A DNA stretch of 64,000 nucleotides from Chrysomallon squamiferum (GCA_012295275.1 CM022669.1:5099277-5163276), one strand, 5' to 3'. Numbered from the stretch's first letter, positions 14,208 to 27,480 are shown. Made by a program: numbers and translations. The notes: generated by a model not told the origin, from the letters alone.

Positions 14208-17200
14208 ATGGCGGAAGAGCATTGTTACCAGCAACGAAATCCATTTCCAAGAATGCAGAATGCAGGAGAACAGTTTAACGAGACAAAAGACATTCAGCCG
14301 GGACCTTCCGATTTCCGAAATGCATCTGTATCAATAAATCGAACTGTCAAGGAAGAATGTTCGACATGGGGACCGGAGTCTAGTGAAAAATCAGTACAAA
14401 ACCCTTCTGGTCCTTTCAAAGGTGGACAGTTTTCATCCCCGCATCCTGTTCCTCGTATGCCTGTAAATAACACTACCACTCCATTTGAGGCAAATTTTAA
14501 CTCTCCATGTTCTAGCTTTCCTCGTAGATTTCCTAGACCTCCATTACCTTTCCAGCAGGGGCCATATCCTGGTGAGTATGGTCCTAACTGGAGACCGCCG
14601 AGATCACCATTGTTTTATCAAAAGCAACATCAGTTGCATACAGACTATTCATTTGGACATGGTAATCAGCAGACTTTACCGGCAGGACCATCGTACCCAC
14701 CACCTCCAGAGCACCAGTTTTCAACACCACCACCACCTCATCAGAATAATGCACAATATCCACCACCACCACACCAGCAGTACCAACCACAACATCCACC
14801 ACCATATCCACCACCAGCTCAACACCATTCGTCACATTCACAATACCCACCACATGTTGGTTGCGACACTGGAGGTTCATCTGTACAAAGCGATCAAGAT
14901 GGAAGGTTTAACACAGATGAAATGGAGACAGATGAGGTTAAATCTAAAGAACAAGCTTTTCTGAGACAAAGGGAAATTGATGAAGAGTGGGTTAAAAACT
15001 GGCTGAAGGGAATACAGCTGAAGAAACCGCCCAAAATTAACCATTTGAAAGTGCGAATTTTAATGATTATACAACTTATTAATATGTCAGTATAAATATA
15101 TATAGATTATAAAATACATATTAAACCAAAAATAAGATGTTTAAAACTTAAATATTAAACTAAGTATTAATAATTCTTTCTTAGAAATCTGTCTTAAACT
15201 AAAGTATTTAACTATTAATATACAAATTTAAAAAAATGGCAAAGGTATTTATGCATATGCGTGTATTTATCTGTCTATATATATATATAAATATGAATAT
15301 GAATTTATTTTAGATACATGAGGCTCATGATATAATTCAAAAGAGTATGGTTCTATTAGCAACCCTTCAACAGCAACAAAGGCAACTCCAGTCTATTGCT
15401 GAAACTGATGATTCAGTTACCTGGCAACAGGAAGTAAAAATTATTGAGGATACCAAAGTGAGTTGAATATTTCTACATCTTTATTTTAAACTTTTATTAA
15501 AAAAAATGTATATATAAATAGTATTTATTTTGGTTATTTTACGCATACATTTTAAATATTACAGGTATTTATTTTTATTACATAAATTTAGAAAAAACAA
15601 AACAAATTATAATATTTAATAAAATGCTAAAAATATTTATTGATTTTTATTGGTGAATGAGAAAATATTTATTTTAATCTTTCTCACTCTTGAATTAACA
15701 CAGAAGGAGCTGACAGAAGTGAAAAACAAACTAACAGATGAGGAAATAGAAAACTTGAAAAAGCAACTTGAAGCAAGAACCAAGAAAAGGGTTTGTATGA
15801 TTTTCTCACTTCATTTATACCCTCGGACTGTTGTTAAATTATTATTATTTTTTTTTTTCTCCTTACCAGAATGTTGTTTAAAAAAACACACCAAAACAAT
15901 AACAGATGAATAGTGTTCAGTTAAACTGATGATGAAGGTAAAGAAACAAGAAATCAAACTTTCTATAATTGATTTTTTTAAGTCTTGTTATTTTGGTTAT
16001 ACGCATATACTGGTATAATTTGAACCTGAATGTAAATTTCAACTTCACAAAACATATATACATGGCATTCCTTGCTTATTTGTTAGTTTGATACATAACC
16101 AAAGGCTTGAACAAAACAAAAGCTTGAAAGCACGTATATCATATTTGTTTACAAGAACAGGCATCGAAATAAGGATTGTGTCTGGTAACCCATTTAGAGA
16201 TTACCACAAAACAGGACCTCTAGGTTACCACAAATTTATCAAGTTTTATGATTCTTGATGATATTTTTTTATTGTCGGTGTTTAAAGCTAGAAAAAGGTG
16301 GAATTAAATTAAAAACAAATATCTCTTTAAACCTAGAAATAATGACTGAGTATAATAAGAAAAAAAATCACAGAAAGAGACAAATTAAAAATGGCCTTAC
16401 TTCCTTAATTACATATTTTTATTATTAAATAATTGTTATTAATTGATAGGCACTGAAGAAGTTTTCCACGTTTAAATTAATCATGTGGGGCTTCCTTTAA
16501 TTTAATAATTAATTAATGATTAGTAGTCATATTATACAAGATCTTATAAGAATCAGTAGATTTTAATTTGATGGTTAATGTTTTATTAATAAACGTCATT
16601 GATTTTCTTTTTCAGATTTGCACTTGTGTGTAATAATAATAATAAAATATAACAATAAAAGAATTGATAATAATCTAAATAAGTAAACAATATTAATGCA
16701 TCATTAACTTATAAGTGTTTAAAAAATATATATATATAATTAAAGTTTATAATGTTTTTTATTATTGTTATTACTATCATTTATTATTTATTTATTTTAT
16801 ATTTTAAATATTTTTTTTTTTTTTTTTTATAAAGCAGTTATAGCCAGATGTCATTAAAATATATTTTCATCTTTTCATTTTAAAAAAGAAATTAAATTAA
16901 AATGAAATTTAAGAGTTACTTTAAAACAACAATGTGTGTTTTCTGTTTCAGTAAGCAACAGGAGGCTCTCCTGTTTACATTTCAGTTTGTCTGCCTACAA
17001 CAGACACTTTGTTAAAACAAAATGTATCCTTGTTTTGTATCCTTTGTACCCACTGTAATAGTACCATTATACACTGACACATAATAACATGTAATAAAAA
17101 AAATACTGCAAAGTATCATTACAGAAATATACAGTCCTTACACAGAGTCAACAGACACTAAAATTAAAATTAAATTAAAAATATAATAAAATAAACAAAT

Positions 17201-20200
17201 AGATAAATAAACAACATTTAAAATGGTTACATATTTATCATTCAGTAACTGCATATACAGTCTATTGGATTTATTTGTAAATTAAGCATTTAGTAAAACT
17301 TCCAGAACACACAGAATTGTTAAACACATTTATATAATTAAACAAGTAATATTTTAAGAATGAAAAAAGAAAAAAAAAAGAAAAAACAAAAAAAATCATT
17401 TTTATGTCTTGATATTGGGAAATTGATTGTTAAACTATACTTAAAAAAAAAAAAAATGTAGTTGTCATTATAAATGCACAATGATAAACTATTTTTGGTG
17501 AGGGGGTGTTTATTAAACATTCTCCCATTTACATTAATAACAGTGTTCTATCTCATAAATATTCTTATGAACTTGTATCACTCTTTCTGCTGTTACATAT
17601 AGGAACGGATAAAAAGGAAGAGAAAAGCAAATTACGAAGAGAAGTTAATTGAGGAGAAGAATCGAGAGATCAAACATCAGATGATTGACAAATGTCAGCG
17701 ACAAATAATGCAAAAAGATCTTGAGGAAAAACAGGTGTGTTTTATATTTGTTTTTGTCTACACAACAGATTTTTTGAGAACTAAGAATTTGCTATATTTT
17801 AGAAAAATCTTTTATAAAATGTTATCCTGGAGTAAATTAGTTAACATTCTTTGCTTGAAAGTCATTTATGAGTGCATGATGTAATTTACTTAATTGGTGA
17901 ACATTTTTAATTGCATCCAATATTTTTATCTGCAGTCATATCATTTTTAAATTCCAAATTATTAACAATAATAATGTAGAAACTTAGATTAGTGTATTAG
18001 ATAGTAGTTCTAATATTTACTGAAGTTTTTATGTTTATATATCAATATGATGAAAAAATTATGTTTTGTAGATCATTGAGTTATTTATTATATATATTTA
18101 ATGAGGTTTTAGTGAATGAGGGGGGCTGATTGATTTTTTAAATATTTTGCAAAAGATTTATGTATACACACTGAAGACTTCATATTTGTAGAACAAAAAT
18201 GTGTAACAGAGTTTTGATATTTTGCAGAACAAAGAGATCAAAGCATCAGCTGATGTGTTTCTCAGTGAAGTCAGAAAGAAATTATCTGATGTTAAGAAAA
18301 CCATAGAAGTGATAACTGCTCTTAAAAAACTGAGAAAAATCAGAAGAGATTTTGCAGAAAAACAAGGTAAGTACACTTATCATTGAGATAATTTTCAATA
18401 CAACTCTTGCCTCCTCAGACATTTTCGTTTGAAGTGTGCAGTAATTGCTGCAAGTCACAGAGCTCATGAATTAATTTGAAGAACTCAAATTATTTTTCCA
18501 CCAGATACCAGTGTGTGCTTTGTATTATGCAAATATATCTCATATAGAGGAAACATTATATTGTGGCCCTTTATCATACCAGAAAATGGGCACAGTTATG
18601 AAAGGAAGAAGCCCATTAAGATATAGATGTTGATAAAACATGATTTGAATGATTCATAAAGTAAATATTTTGCTATTATATGAAGCGTTAGACTTTAAAC
18701 TGTTTTGAGGTATCATTAAAAACTGTTTTATTTTATTACACAAATTAATGCTTAGACTTCACGATGTTTCACAGGTCGCTATTCATCTGTGGTATATGAC
18801 GAGGGTTTTGAAAAAACAATGTCAAATCTGACAAACCTGCTGAAGAAACAACAAGATATTTATCTTGATGAGGAGAAGACATTGAAGGTATTTATTTTTT
18901 ATATGTATTCAATTTGGTTTATTTAAGTAAAATGTTTATTTTATAATATATGCACATAACTCAGTTATTGTTGCATAGGGGTCATTCGTTGTCTAATCAC
19001 CCAATGGTTTAAACCCAACCCCCTCAGATTTTTATGAAACTTGCTATACTTGTTGATTGGGATACCACAGCACTAAATACAAGGACTGCCATTATTGTTC
19101 AGTTTGAAGAATGTTGATTGACCCAGCAGTTCCTGAGATATGAGGGTTCAAAATTCAGGGGGCCATATCTCCCACACCACTGGTCCGATTGGCCTAAAAT
19201 GTTGCATTTGTGCTGTGGGATCCCAAACAACAAGTACACAAGTTTCATAAAAATCTGAGACGGTCAGGTTTAAAATTTCTTTTTTGGGGGATGAATTGAC
19301 ATGGAATGACCCTTAGTTTTATTTTCTTGTCTCAGGAACATTTTTATAAAACATGTAATTACAGGAAAAATTAATTAAATAAATTTAAAAAAAGATGCAA
19401 CAACAATAACTACAACAATTATAACAATATATTTTTTACATTCATTAATTTATTATCTGTTTGCCATGGTAACCTTTTTGTTTTCCTTTTTTGTAACATT
19501 ATTTTAATTTAAACTTGAATAGGTTTATTCATTAACATGCTCATGCATTCATTACTGTTCTGTTACTTAAGAACTGATATTAATTTATTCATTTGTGTAT
19601 TTATCATTCATTCCCTGTTTGTGACCTGTATCTCGATTCTGTTCAAGGTGATGTTGGAGAATGACTGGGTTGAAGCTCTGGAGAAGGAGAAGGAAGAGAA
19701 GATACACACAGACTTGGTGAAGAAGAGAAGAGAAATGAGAAAATATGAGGAGATGCTGTTTGGAAAACAAGGTTATCTTTCTTTTCTCTGTTGATGTGGA
19801 AAATCTAGCCGTTTTCATTTAAGAGTAGATGATTTTTAAAATTAATCGTAAATTAGAATTTATGTGTATCTTTTCATGACCAATTTTGAATTAATAATAT
19901 TTATAATTTTGAAAAAACCCACATAAAAAATACATGCAAAAACAGTTAAATATCTGGTCATTGTTATATTAATAATAATGATAATGACAGTGACAGTAAT
20001 GATAACAATAACTAACTAATAAATACAGTAATAATAAATAAATAAATAAATAAATAAATAAAAAATAAAAATAAATAACAGCAAAAACTATAGGAAACAA
20101 ACCACTGAAATAGTTCTAAAAAAAATATATATATATATGTACATTTTTTCATTGTTGTTGACTGTTTATTTGTTACTGACAAGTCATCTTTATACTTGTT

Positions 20201-20629
20201 ATAATTTGTGGTTTGTCACTGTATTTCAGAGTCCCCACCTCCAGACAGTGAACTGTATCCTATCTATCAGTTTTACACTCAGGCAGAACACAGCTTGGAA
20301 GCCTTGATTAAAATCAGGTTGGTATTTTTCTCAGAATTAATATTTACTTATTTATGTTGTTGTTTTCCATGTCAGATTTGAGACTACTTATAAATAATTT
20401 ATTTCTTTTTGTGATTTTTTTAGCTTATCTTTTTGCAGTGTCCATTTTTGTTTTAGTTTTTAATGATTAAATTTATTTTATTTTTCATCTATTTTCATTC
20501 TTAATAATATTGTTGGTATTTACTAAATTATTTCAAATGTTTTAATAAATATAAATCTTTCTGTGACTGGATTATATATTGAAGCAATTTTTTTATTACA
20601 TGTATTTATTTATTTATTATTATTATTAA

Positions 20630-20696
<67 letters not shown>

Positions 20697-20989
20697 ATTT
20701 ACAACAAAAATATTATTCAACATTCTGAGAAATTAGATCTTCAGAGAAAAAAATCTTAAAATAATAAACAATTTTTTGAGAAACAGATTCATTTCTGATC
20801 TAGATGTTTATGATGTAAGACTGACAGTCAGGTACATATTGTTGCATACTGTGATGTTCATTTTGCAGACGAGGTTGGGACTTGTTCATAGTACCAGAGT
20901 CGGTTCCTGGAAGCAGTCGAATTCCTGATGGCTGGGTCCTACCAGCTGAACCCAGCAGTGAAGCATGGGCAGCTGTACTGAAAAAATGA
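14208..20989 (+). CDS. PDCD7: PDCD7 / U11-U12 snRNP 59 kDa protein
   Basis: Nine exons: 14208-15050, 15314-15457, 15704-15790, 17603-17734, 18228-18366, 18775-18887, 19648-19771, 20230-20317 and 20869-20989. All joins are in frame, giving 596 residues against about 485 in human. Exon 1 encodes a long Pro/His/Gln-rich N-terminus (~100-225) ending in an acidic stretch and DEEWVKNWLKGIQLKK. Exons 2-7 encode charged, helical, probably coiled-coil sequence. The C-terminus RRGWDLFIVPES and IPDGWVLPAEPSSEAWAAVL is the diagnostic PDCD7 end. In vertebrates this protein belongs to the U11/U12 di-snRNP of the minor spliceosome and acts in the nucleus. The start has a good context (aaaATGG). Its own introns look like ordinary U2-type introns. 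A foldback MITE sits in intron 6 and the end of the last exon is tandemly repeated downstream. Confidence 0.93.
15791..17602 (+). other. PDCD7 intron 3, no coding content
   Basis: This 1.8-kb intron contains only AT-rich sequence, T-runs near 16810 and 17370-17460, and a slightly GC-richer patch around 16160-16240 with two ggttaccac-like phrases. No exon or recognisable element was found in it. Confidence 0.6.
18978..19313. mobile_element. Foldback MITE in PDCD7 intron 6
   Basis: A 336-bp block, clearly less AT-rich than the intron around it, is flanked by TA on both sides. Its ends are inverted: GGGGTCATTC on the left and GAATGACCCT on the right. The arms are much longer than the termini: on the left ctcagatttttatgaaactt followed by ttgttgattgggataccacagcac, on the right the reverse complement with a few changes (about 19209-19275). 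The arms are roughly 100 bp each around a core of about 130 bp. A TA target duplication suggests Tc1/mariner-type mobilisation, but there is no transposase frame. Confidence 0.75.
20616..20695. repeat. (TTA)n microsatellite in PDCD7 intron 8
   Basis: About 75 bp of nearly pure TTA repeats between exons 8 and 9. Confidence 0.9.
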
Positions 20990-21385
20990 CACCATACAGT
21001 GTTAACAAAACCTGTTACATAACACCGTTCGATCCCAGTGAAAAATACCTTTATGCAGTGTTACTAAAACCTTGAAATCATACATTAGCTAGATATAACA
21101 AAAGCAGTGAAGCATGGTCGGCTGTACTGAATAAATAACACCATACTGTGTTAACAAAACCTGTTACATAACACCATTCGATCCCAGTGAGAAAAAAGTT
21201 ACTTTATGCAATGTTTCTAGAACTTGTTTGTGAAAAAATACTTTGTCTTTAGCGTGATGGAATAAAAGCAGTGAAATGTGGGCAGCCATACTGAAAAAGT
21301 GACACCAGACCATGTCACAGAAACCTGTTACACAACACCATTTGAACCCAGTGAAAAAAACAGTTACTTTATGCAAAAACACTTG
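20954..21385 (+). repeat. Threefold tandem repeat of the PDCD7 coding end plus 3' UTR
   Basis: The last 12 codons and following UTR recur at 21103 and 21267 (offsets 149 and 164 bp). All three copies encode the same ending: SSEAWAAVLKK-stop, SSEAWSAVLNK-stop and SSEMWAAILKK-stop. Each is followed by related UTR phrases: acaccat, aaacctgttac, aacaccattcgatcccagtg and ttatgcaatg. Only the first copy is joined in frame to the gene. The second copy has gained AATAAA across its stop codon, and another AATAAA lies just before the third copy (21261). Confidence 0.85.
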
Positions 21386-22036
21386 TGTTAAAACTTGGTG
21401 AGACAAAATATATCTTATCACTGAGACAATGTTACATGTACTTTTCCCATCGAATTGTGATACTTGGATTTCTACCCCTTAAAACTGAGACCTTTCAGAA
21501 TTTACCAGTGAGACTCCATCTATTTTTACTGTTAAAAGTGAAGACATTAGGTTATGTTCTGAATCTTACAATAATAAATGATAACCTTGACTTTTTCTGT
21601 TTATTGTGTTAATTTAGTGATAAAAAGTCACTCCAAGTAATATCATCCAAATCTTGGCCATCTAATACAAGTAGTAAAAGCATATATCATAATGTTCATT
21701 GTATATTAACAATATACTAAGTCATCAGAACATACCAGTGACTACCTGAAGTCATATCTGTGGTTATATTGAATGTACAGGCAAATGAGCCTCTTAATGA
21801 AATACAAACATCAATCATAAAACTGTAAATGGAACTAGTGTATATTGGCAATTACAAATGAGAAAATGAAAATAATGATAAAATATTTCGTGGAACCATC
21901 AGAATTCAGTGACACTATGAGAACTTTAAAGGACACTGACTGTCAGGAAAGCTATCAACATAGAAGTATATTCCATTTAAACATTGTATCTAACATCCAA
22001 AGATATAAATATATATTTGACGCCAAATAAATGATT
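20990..22036 (+). other. Probable PDCD7 3' UTR and downstream flank
   Basis: After the stop the sequence includes the tandem copies described separately, then about 650 bp of moderately AT-rich sequence without a reading frame of interest. Candidate AATAAA poly(A) signals are near 21130, 21261, 21574 and 22025. Which is used cannot be decided here. Confidence 0.5.
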
Positions 22037-22106
22037 CATTAATATCTTGCTTACAGTTGTTTGAATAGATAAATTAATTACAGACATAAGAAAAATTAAT
22101 TATACA
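22037..22106. repeat. Recent ~70-bp dispersed repeat, copy 1
   Basis: The block beginning cattaatatcttgcttacag and ending aattataca is nearly identical to 25734-25804, differing at only a few positions, while the flanks of the two copies are unrelated. Confidence 0.75.
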
Positions 22107-22723
22107 AATTTTGGTTTATAAAACTCGCATTTGAACTTTCATAATAGAATATTATCTTCAGATAGCACTTTTTTTTTTTTTTTTTTTTTTTTTTCCTTAT
22201 TTAAATTACTGTACAGTAAAATATATTCTTTTGTGATACATATTATTTACATGGGCGTTAGCAATTCTTTAGAAATGTTTTTTTTTTTTTCCCCAAGTTA
22301 AACGAGAGTAAAATCACGTCACTTTATATTGGTGGCCTCTGAGCGGGCGTGGCTGGTCCTGCGATAAAGACGGTCCAACTGTATTTTAATCACGACATTG
22401 TCTCTGTCTGCCCTGCCCAATTTAACAGACATGGATCATATGACAAGTAAATAACACTTGAGACAAAATTTACTGATGCTGTTTTCATTAACTGTTTTTC
22501 TGAGACTCGCAGAGTGTCTGCGGTTCTATTGATTGGAGGCGCGTTTAAACACGAAAAAGTACAACAGTGTGAAGGACCGACAGATTTATTGGATAGACGG
22601 AACGATTTGGCGTGTGAATTTAGTTTGCTAAACGATTAAAGATTTATAACGTCGCGCCGCTAGCTGGACGTAGAATGTAGCCCGAAACCACTGAGACCTC
22701 TCAATTTGACGACCATTTGATTT

Positions 22724-22815
<92 letters not shown>

Positions 22816-24444
22816 TTTATTTATTGAAAAAAAAATATACATATCGACGACGCCAATTTCTTTTATAATCAACACCAGCCTTCATTCAAATGGAAATAAA
22901 AAACAAGCATTTTCAAACGGGTAAACCACTAGCACAGTTGTGTTCGTTCCAGAACTGTTGTAATATATATCTTAATAGCCTGAGTTTCTTTTCATTATTA
23001 ATTTTTTTTCTTTTTTTTTTTTTTTTTTTCTTTTTTTAAAGTTTTTTGATGTTGTCTTCTTAATTTAACGCCAGTGTTAAATCAGTTAGAACTCTCTGGG
23101 ATTTTAATGCTAAGCGAAATAACACGTTCCAGTTTCCTGCAATGTCATCAAGCCCTTGTATATCAGTACATTCAACCTATCTGTTACACGTTTCATTCCG
23201 CCTCATTACACCAGCTCTTGTTGAAATGCCACACACATTAAAATAGACACACGCACCCTACCATATCTATCAACCGATATTTTTTTTTTTTTTTTTGTTC
23301 CACTTAATAATTCAACCTGTTCCGTCTTGAATGTTAAAATTGTTCTATTGATAGCAATGGTGGCGCTCCCCGTTTGCTTAAATTCGGGTTCCAGTGAGAT
23401 TCGTTAGAAACTGCATTTCCTTTTTCAGTTTCGCGGAATGACATATTGGCATCAAGACCAGTCCCTTTCACTCTGCAGTTCAGATAATAATTCATATTCA
23501 ACGCAGGGTTCGTAAGTACGTTTACAGTATAAAATACTGGTATATTAAAATCAAGCGTCACAGTACAATTTATAAATGGCATTTATCACGAACTATTAAT
23601 ATCGATATCTTCTGCAGTTAAATAATTTAATTTTCTTTTACAAATCTGTAGACGAAGACTATTTACAAGCTATACCTAGAACCGCCCTTTTGAGTTAGCT
23701 GGAAACATTTCTAAAAGAAACGAGAAATAATGTAGATCTGATACGCAGACATGAATATTTATCAAAAAATATGACAAAGTTATTTATTTTGTGGCAAGTT
23801 CCTATCACGTGACTTTTACAAAGAAACCGCAGCAGTTGACATATATATATATATATATATATATTCACTCCGTTTCGCTGTACTTTTAATTATTCTAACA
23901 GACCGGAAATTGATTAACATGATACGAAAACAGCAAATGAAAACACAGGATAGATTAATTACATAATGATACAGCTTTTCCGGTGATTCAGTTCCTGGTT
24001 TCTGCTTTCAGATCCACTGATCGTAGATTCTAATATAAACGGAAGCTAGGTATTTAATAATTTGAATGGAAATTTCAGCTAAATGTCTTTGAAATGTCTG
24101 GGTCAGCTATCGAGCAATTAACGTGTCTAAGCCAGAGGAAGTCACAATTAATTTTCAGTATTCGTGATATTTACGCTGTATTTCTCATGTCGAAATTAGG
24201 TAATAATTTTGTTTGATTATATTGATATTTTCTGAGTTGTATCAATTCGCTTTATGAAGTTAAAGTGTTTAAGACTGTTTCATGCTGTTTGTATTGGCGT
24301 ATTTACCTAACAGAAGAAAAATAAAAAGGGGTATAAAAATGAAGAAGAAGAAAAATACAGTCAGCAAATGTTTATTTTTTGTCAAGATAAAGTTTATAAA
24401 ATTACTTTGTATATTACTCTCTTGAAAATCTACATATTATTTTC

Positions 24445-24492
<48 letters not shown>

Positions 24493-24780
24493 TGTCTTAC
24501 AAGATCACACACAAATTCTGTAAATTAATATTATCGTTTATGTGAAAATAATTATTGTTTCTGTTATGATATCATTATCTTCTTCTTCTTCTTCATTCAT
24601 ATTTTATCTTGCAAATATATAAAGTATTATAAATAAATAAATATTAAATATTAAATATTAATATATAACTATACCGTCCAAAGCAGAAATGAATAACAAT
24701 ATTATTTAATTTTAATTTTTAATAAGTTGGCGAATGCTCGTTAACGCATTATTCAAAGTAATGAAATAAAAACAACAACC
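22107..24780. other. Non-coding region with a GC-richer island
   Basis: The 22310-22720 part is distinctly GC-richer than its surroundings and contains a GC-box-like gggcgtggc and aggcgcg and gtcgcgccgctagc phrases. It may be a promoter or first exon, direction unknown. The remainder has T-runs, a (TTA)n/(TTTA)n tract at 22727-22825, a (TA)n run near 23840-23862 and a (TTA)n run at 24448-24490. No supported coding exon. Confidence 0.5.
22727..22825. repeat. (ATT)n then (ATTT)n microsatellite
   Basis: About 74 bp of ATT followed by about 25 bp of ATTT, uninterrupted. Confidence 0.95.
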
Positions 24781-24794
24781 GCACAACCCGTAGA

Positions 24795-24895
24795 CTATAT
24801 GCAAATCTTTATATACAGTCCAGTTACGTACCTCTGGCTAACTTCATGCTGACCTGCCGCGTGCTTCTTCGTGCTTCGAAATATTGATTTTATAA
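24795..24895. promoter_or_regulatory. Duplicated promoter-like element, copy 1
   Basis: It contains the octamer ATGCAAAT, then TATATACA (24810-24817), then cctctggctaacttcatgct, gacctgc, cgcgtgcttcttcgtgctt and attgatttta. The same ordered phrases occur at 43862-43975. The TATA-like motif followed by conserved GC-richer sequence suggests a duplicated core promoter or 5' exon. The function is inferred; the similarity is visible. Confidence 0.5.
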
Positions 24896-25733
24896 TCGAC
24901 CACTTCATGAAATATAAAAGAGGAAAACAATAAATAAGTAATTATATTCTCTGTCCTGTACGTCATTGTAAGCTCCTCGAGTTTTATTGATCTAGCTGAT
25001 AGGTTTTTTAAATTTATGTCGTTGTTAATTTGCATCCTGTTGACTGGATAGTGCATACCACTGTCTTTGAGAAACCTTGAAAAGGGAAATAACCGAACAG
25101 AAACATTGAGAAACAGCCTGCAGCAAAATAATAATAACAGAGCAATAATAATGATCATGATAATAATAATATGATAATTATGATTATTATTATTATTCGT
25201 AATACTAATACTGATACTAATAATACGATAACGCTGAAAAAAACCCAAAAAAAAACAAATCACCTAAATTTTTCTTTACACTGCACATGTCAGTTTTTAA
25301 ATGGATCATTATATTAAAACGAAGCTTTTGAACAAACAATTAGATGTAAATATTTACGCTTTCACCGATTTCAAGAATCGATACTAACATTTGAAAGATG
25401 TCGCATCTGTACACAGTACATCACGTTTCACATTATTCTAGGCTAAATTTTCTTTTAGTGACGCATATTTACTTAACAACACTAATTGTAAAATAACTAC
25501 AAAGTAAAATGTCAATGTTAACTCTATTATATTGAGGTAAAAATCGGAAAAGATTTTAAAAAAAATTATTACATTTTTTTATTTTTTTTTTTTTTTTTTT
25601 TTTAATTCTGTGCAGATTGGTATATTGGGAAATATTTCTATATGAAATGTTAACACGAGTCATGCTATCGCAATTGAAAAGAAGAAAAATGTAATATAAT
25701 TAACAGCAATTTTATCAATGATAACGATAACGA

Positions 25734-25804
25734 CATTAATATCTTGCTTACAGTTGTTTGAATAGATAACTTAATTACAGACATAAGAAAAAATCAATTA
25801 TACA
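25734..25804. repeat. Recent ~70-bp dispersed repeat, copy 2
   Basis: Partner of 22037-22106 in the same orientation, 3.7 kb away. Confidence 0.75.
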
Positions 25805-26180
25805 TACTGAAGACAATTTTTAAGTAGAAAGACGAATGAACATTTGAGAAAACAACGTTCATCATTATTATTATTTTAGAGGTGTGTGTTTGTGTGTGTA
25901 GTACGTATACACACATATATAGAACAAGGTAAGAAAGATATAATAACAGGCTGATTTAAGAACTTATTTTGAGTTTTATTTCAGAGAGTTTTGTACAAAA
26001 CCGTTACCGAACACAGACAGTATATGCGGGTTTCACCATACATTAAGTTTCTTTTGTTGTGTTCAAATCCGTTTTGAAATCTGTTCTCAAATGGTTGGTA
26101 ATATCTAATCTAAAGCTTTTTACCATTGTGACAAGCCACACTATAGGAGCCAATAACAATTATGATTGAACTGGATATAC

Positions 26181-26224
<44 letters not shown>

Positions 26225-26679
26225 GATATTGAAAACTATCGTATCATAACCCAGCCTCCAAATTATTACATACAAAAAAAATGGAATGAATTCTATTATT
26301 TAGTCTGTCGTGTTTTAGATTTCGAAATAAAAAGAGAGTATTATCATGACGTACTGAAGTGTAGCTGATGTTATTTTTTATTATGCTGCAGCTGTTGCGT
26401 CTGTTCTCTCTGTTCTTGATATTGCTGGAAATTAAATATTGCTCTGACCGTCTGCTGTCATTATAATTATATGCAGATGTATTCGCACAGAGCTTAGTCG
26501 TATGTTTTCAGCGTTTATAAGCTGAGTTAGGGAATATATCGCATTCGTTTGAAAATTTTCTAGAGCTTTTCTATTATTATTATTATTTATTTGTTTATTT
26601 ATTATTATTATATTCTTGAATTTTGGTTGTTTCTTTTGTTTTTTTTCTTGGCCTGGTAACCTGTTTACATGGTGTTTGT

Positions 26680-26782
<103 letters not shown>

Positions 26783-26923
26783 GTGGACAGGTTTATCAAA
26801 GACAGAGGTATGTACTGTCCTGTTCAAGGAATGTAAATTCACGTTCCTTTGTTGCTAACCGCTGAATAGACCATAACTCGCACCTGCAAGATCTCGCTGT
26901 TACATTATGCAGTTAATTTCTCG

Positions 26924-26958
<35 letters not shown>

Positions 26959-27313
26959 CGAAAAACTTAAATCTCCTTAGAAGGAGTTTTACTAACCTAA
27001 TTGATGTTTTGCAGTACATTCTTTAGACCATACATTTTAAAATGTTTCTTTAAATGTATTTTTTTGTTTGTTTTTTGATTGGATTATAAAATTAAAAAAA
27101 CCCCAAAAACATATTTTTTTTTTTTTTAAATAATAGTAAGTTTGTAGATGTAATTACACGAATGTACGTCACAGTTCAAAACACACACTAACAGATTATT
27201 CACACACACATCTAATAAATAGAACAATTTTTTATATTATTAAATTTTTCATTTTTCTCTAGGAAATTGTGCACTATAGTTTATTGTTTCTTAAAAGAAC
27301 AGCAACAACAACA

Positions 27314-27335
27314 ATAGTAGTAGTAGTAGTAGTAG

Positions 27336-27417
<82 letters not shown>

Positions 27418-27425
27418 AATAAATA
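27314..27425. repeat. (TAG)n / (TAA)n / (AAAT)n microsatellite
   Basis: TAG repeats grade into about 70 bp of TAA and then AAAT units. Confidence 0.95.
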
Positions 27426-27480
27426 ACAGCAGAAAATATTTCATTCTCTAACACACAGTTTAGTTTCCCCCACATTTACC

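Noticed and set aside
14584-14880. Antisense frame inside PDCD7 exon 1
   Set aside because: It is the Val-rich shadow of the Pro/His/Gln-rich coding sequence.
15314-20317. U12-type introns in the gene for a U11/U12 protein
   Set aside because: I looked for the ATATCCTT/GTATCCTT donor in all introns of the four multi-exon genes. The donors seen (gtgcga, gtgagt, gtaagt, gtatgt and similar) are U2-type.
24844-25263. 139-codon minus-strand frame
   Set aside because: Half of it is translation of (AAT/ATT)-type repeats and the remainder overlaps the duplicated promoter-like element.
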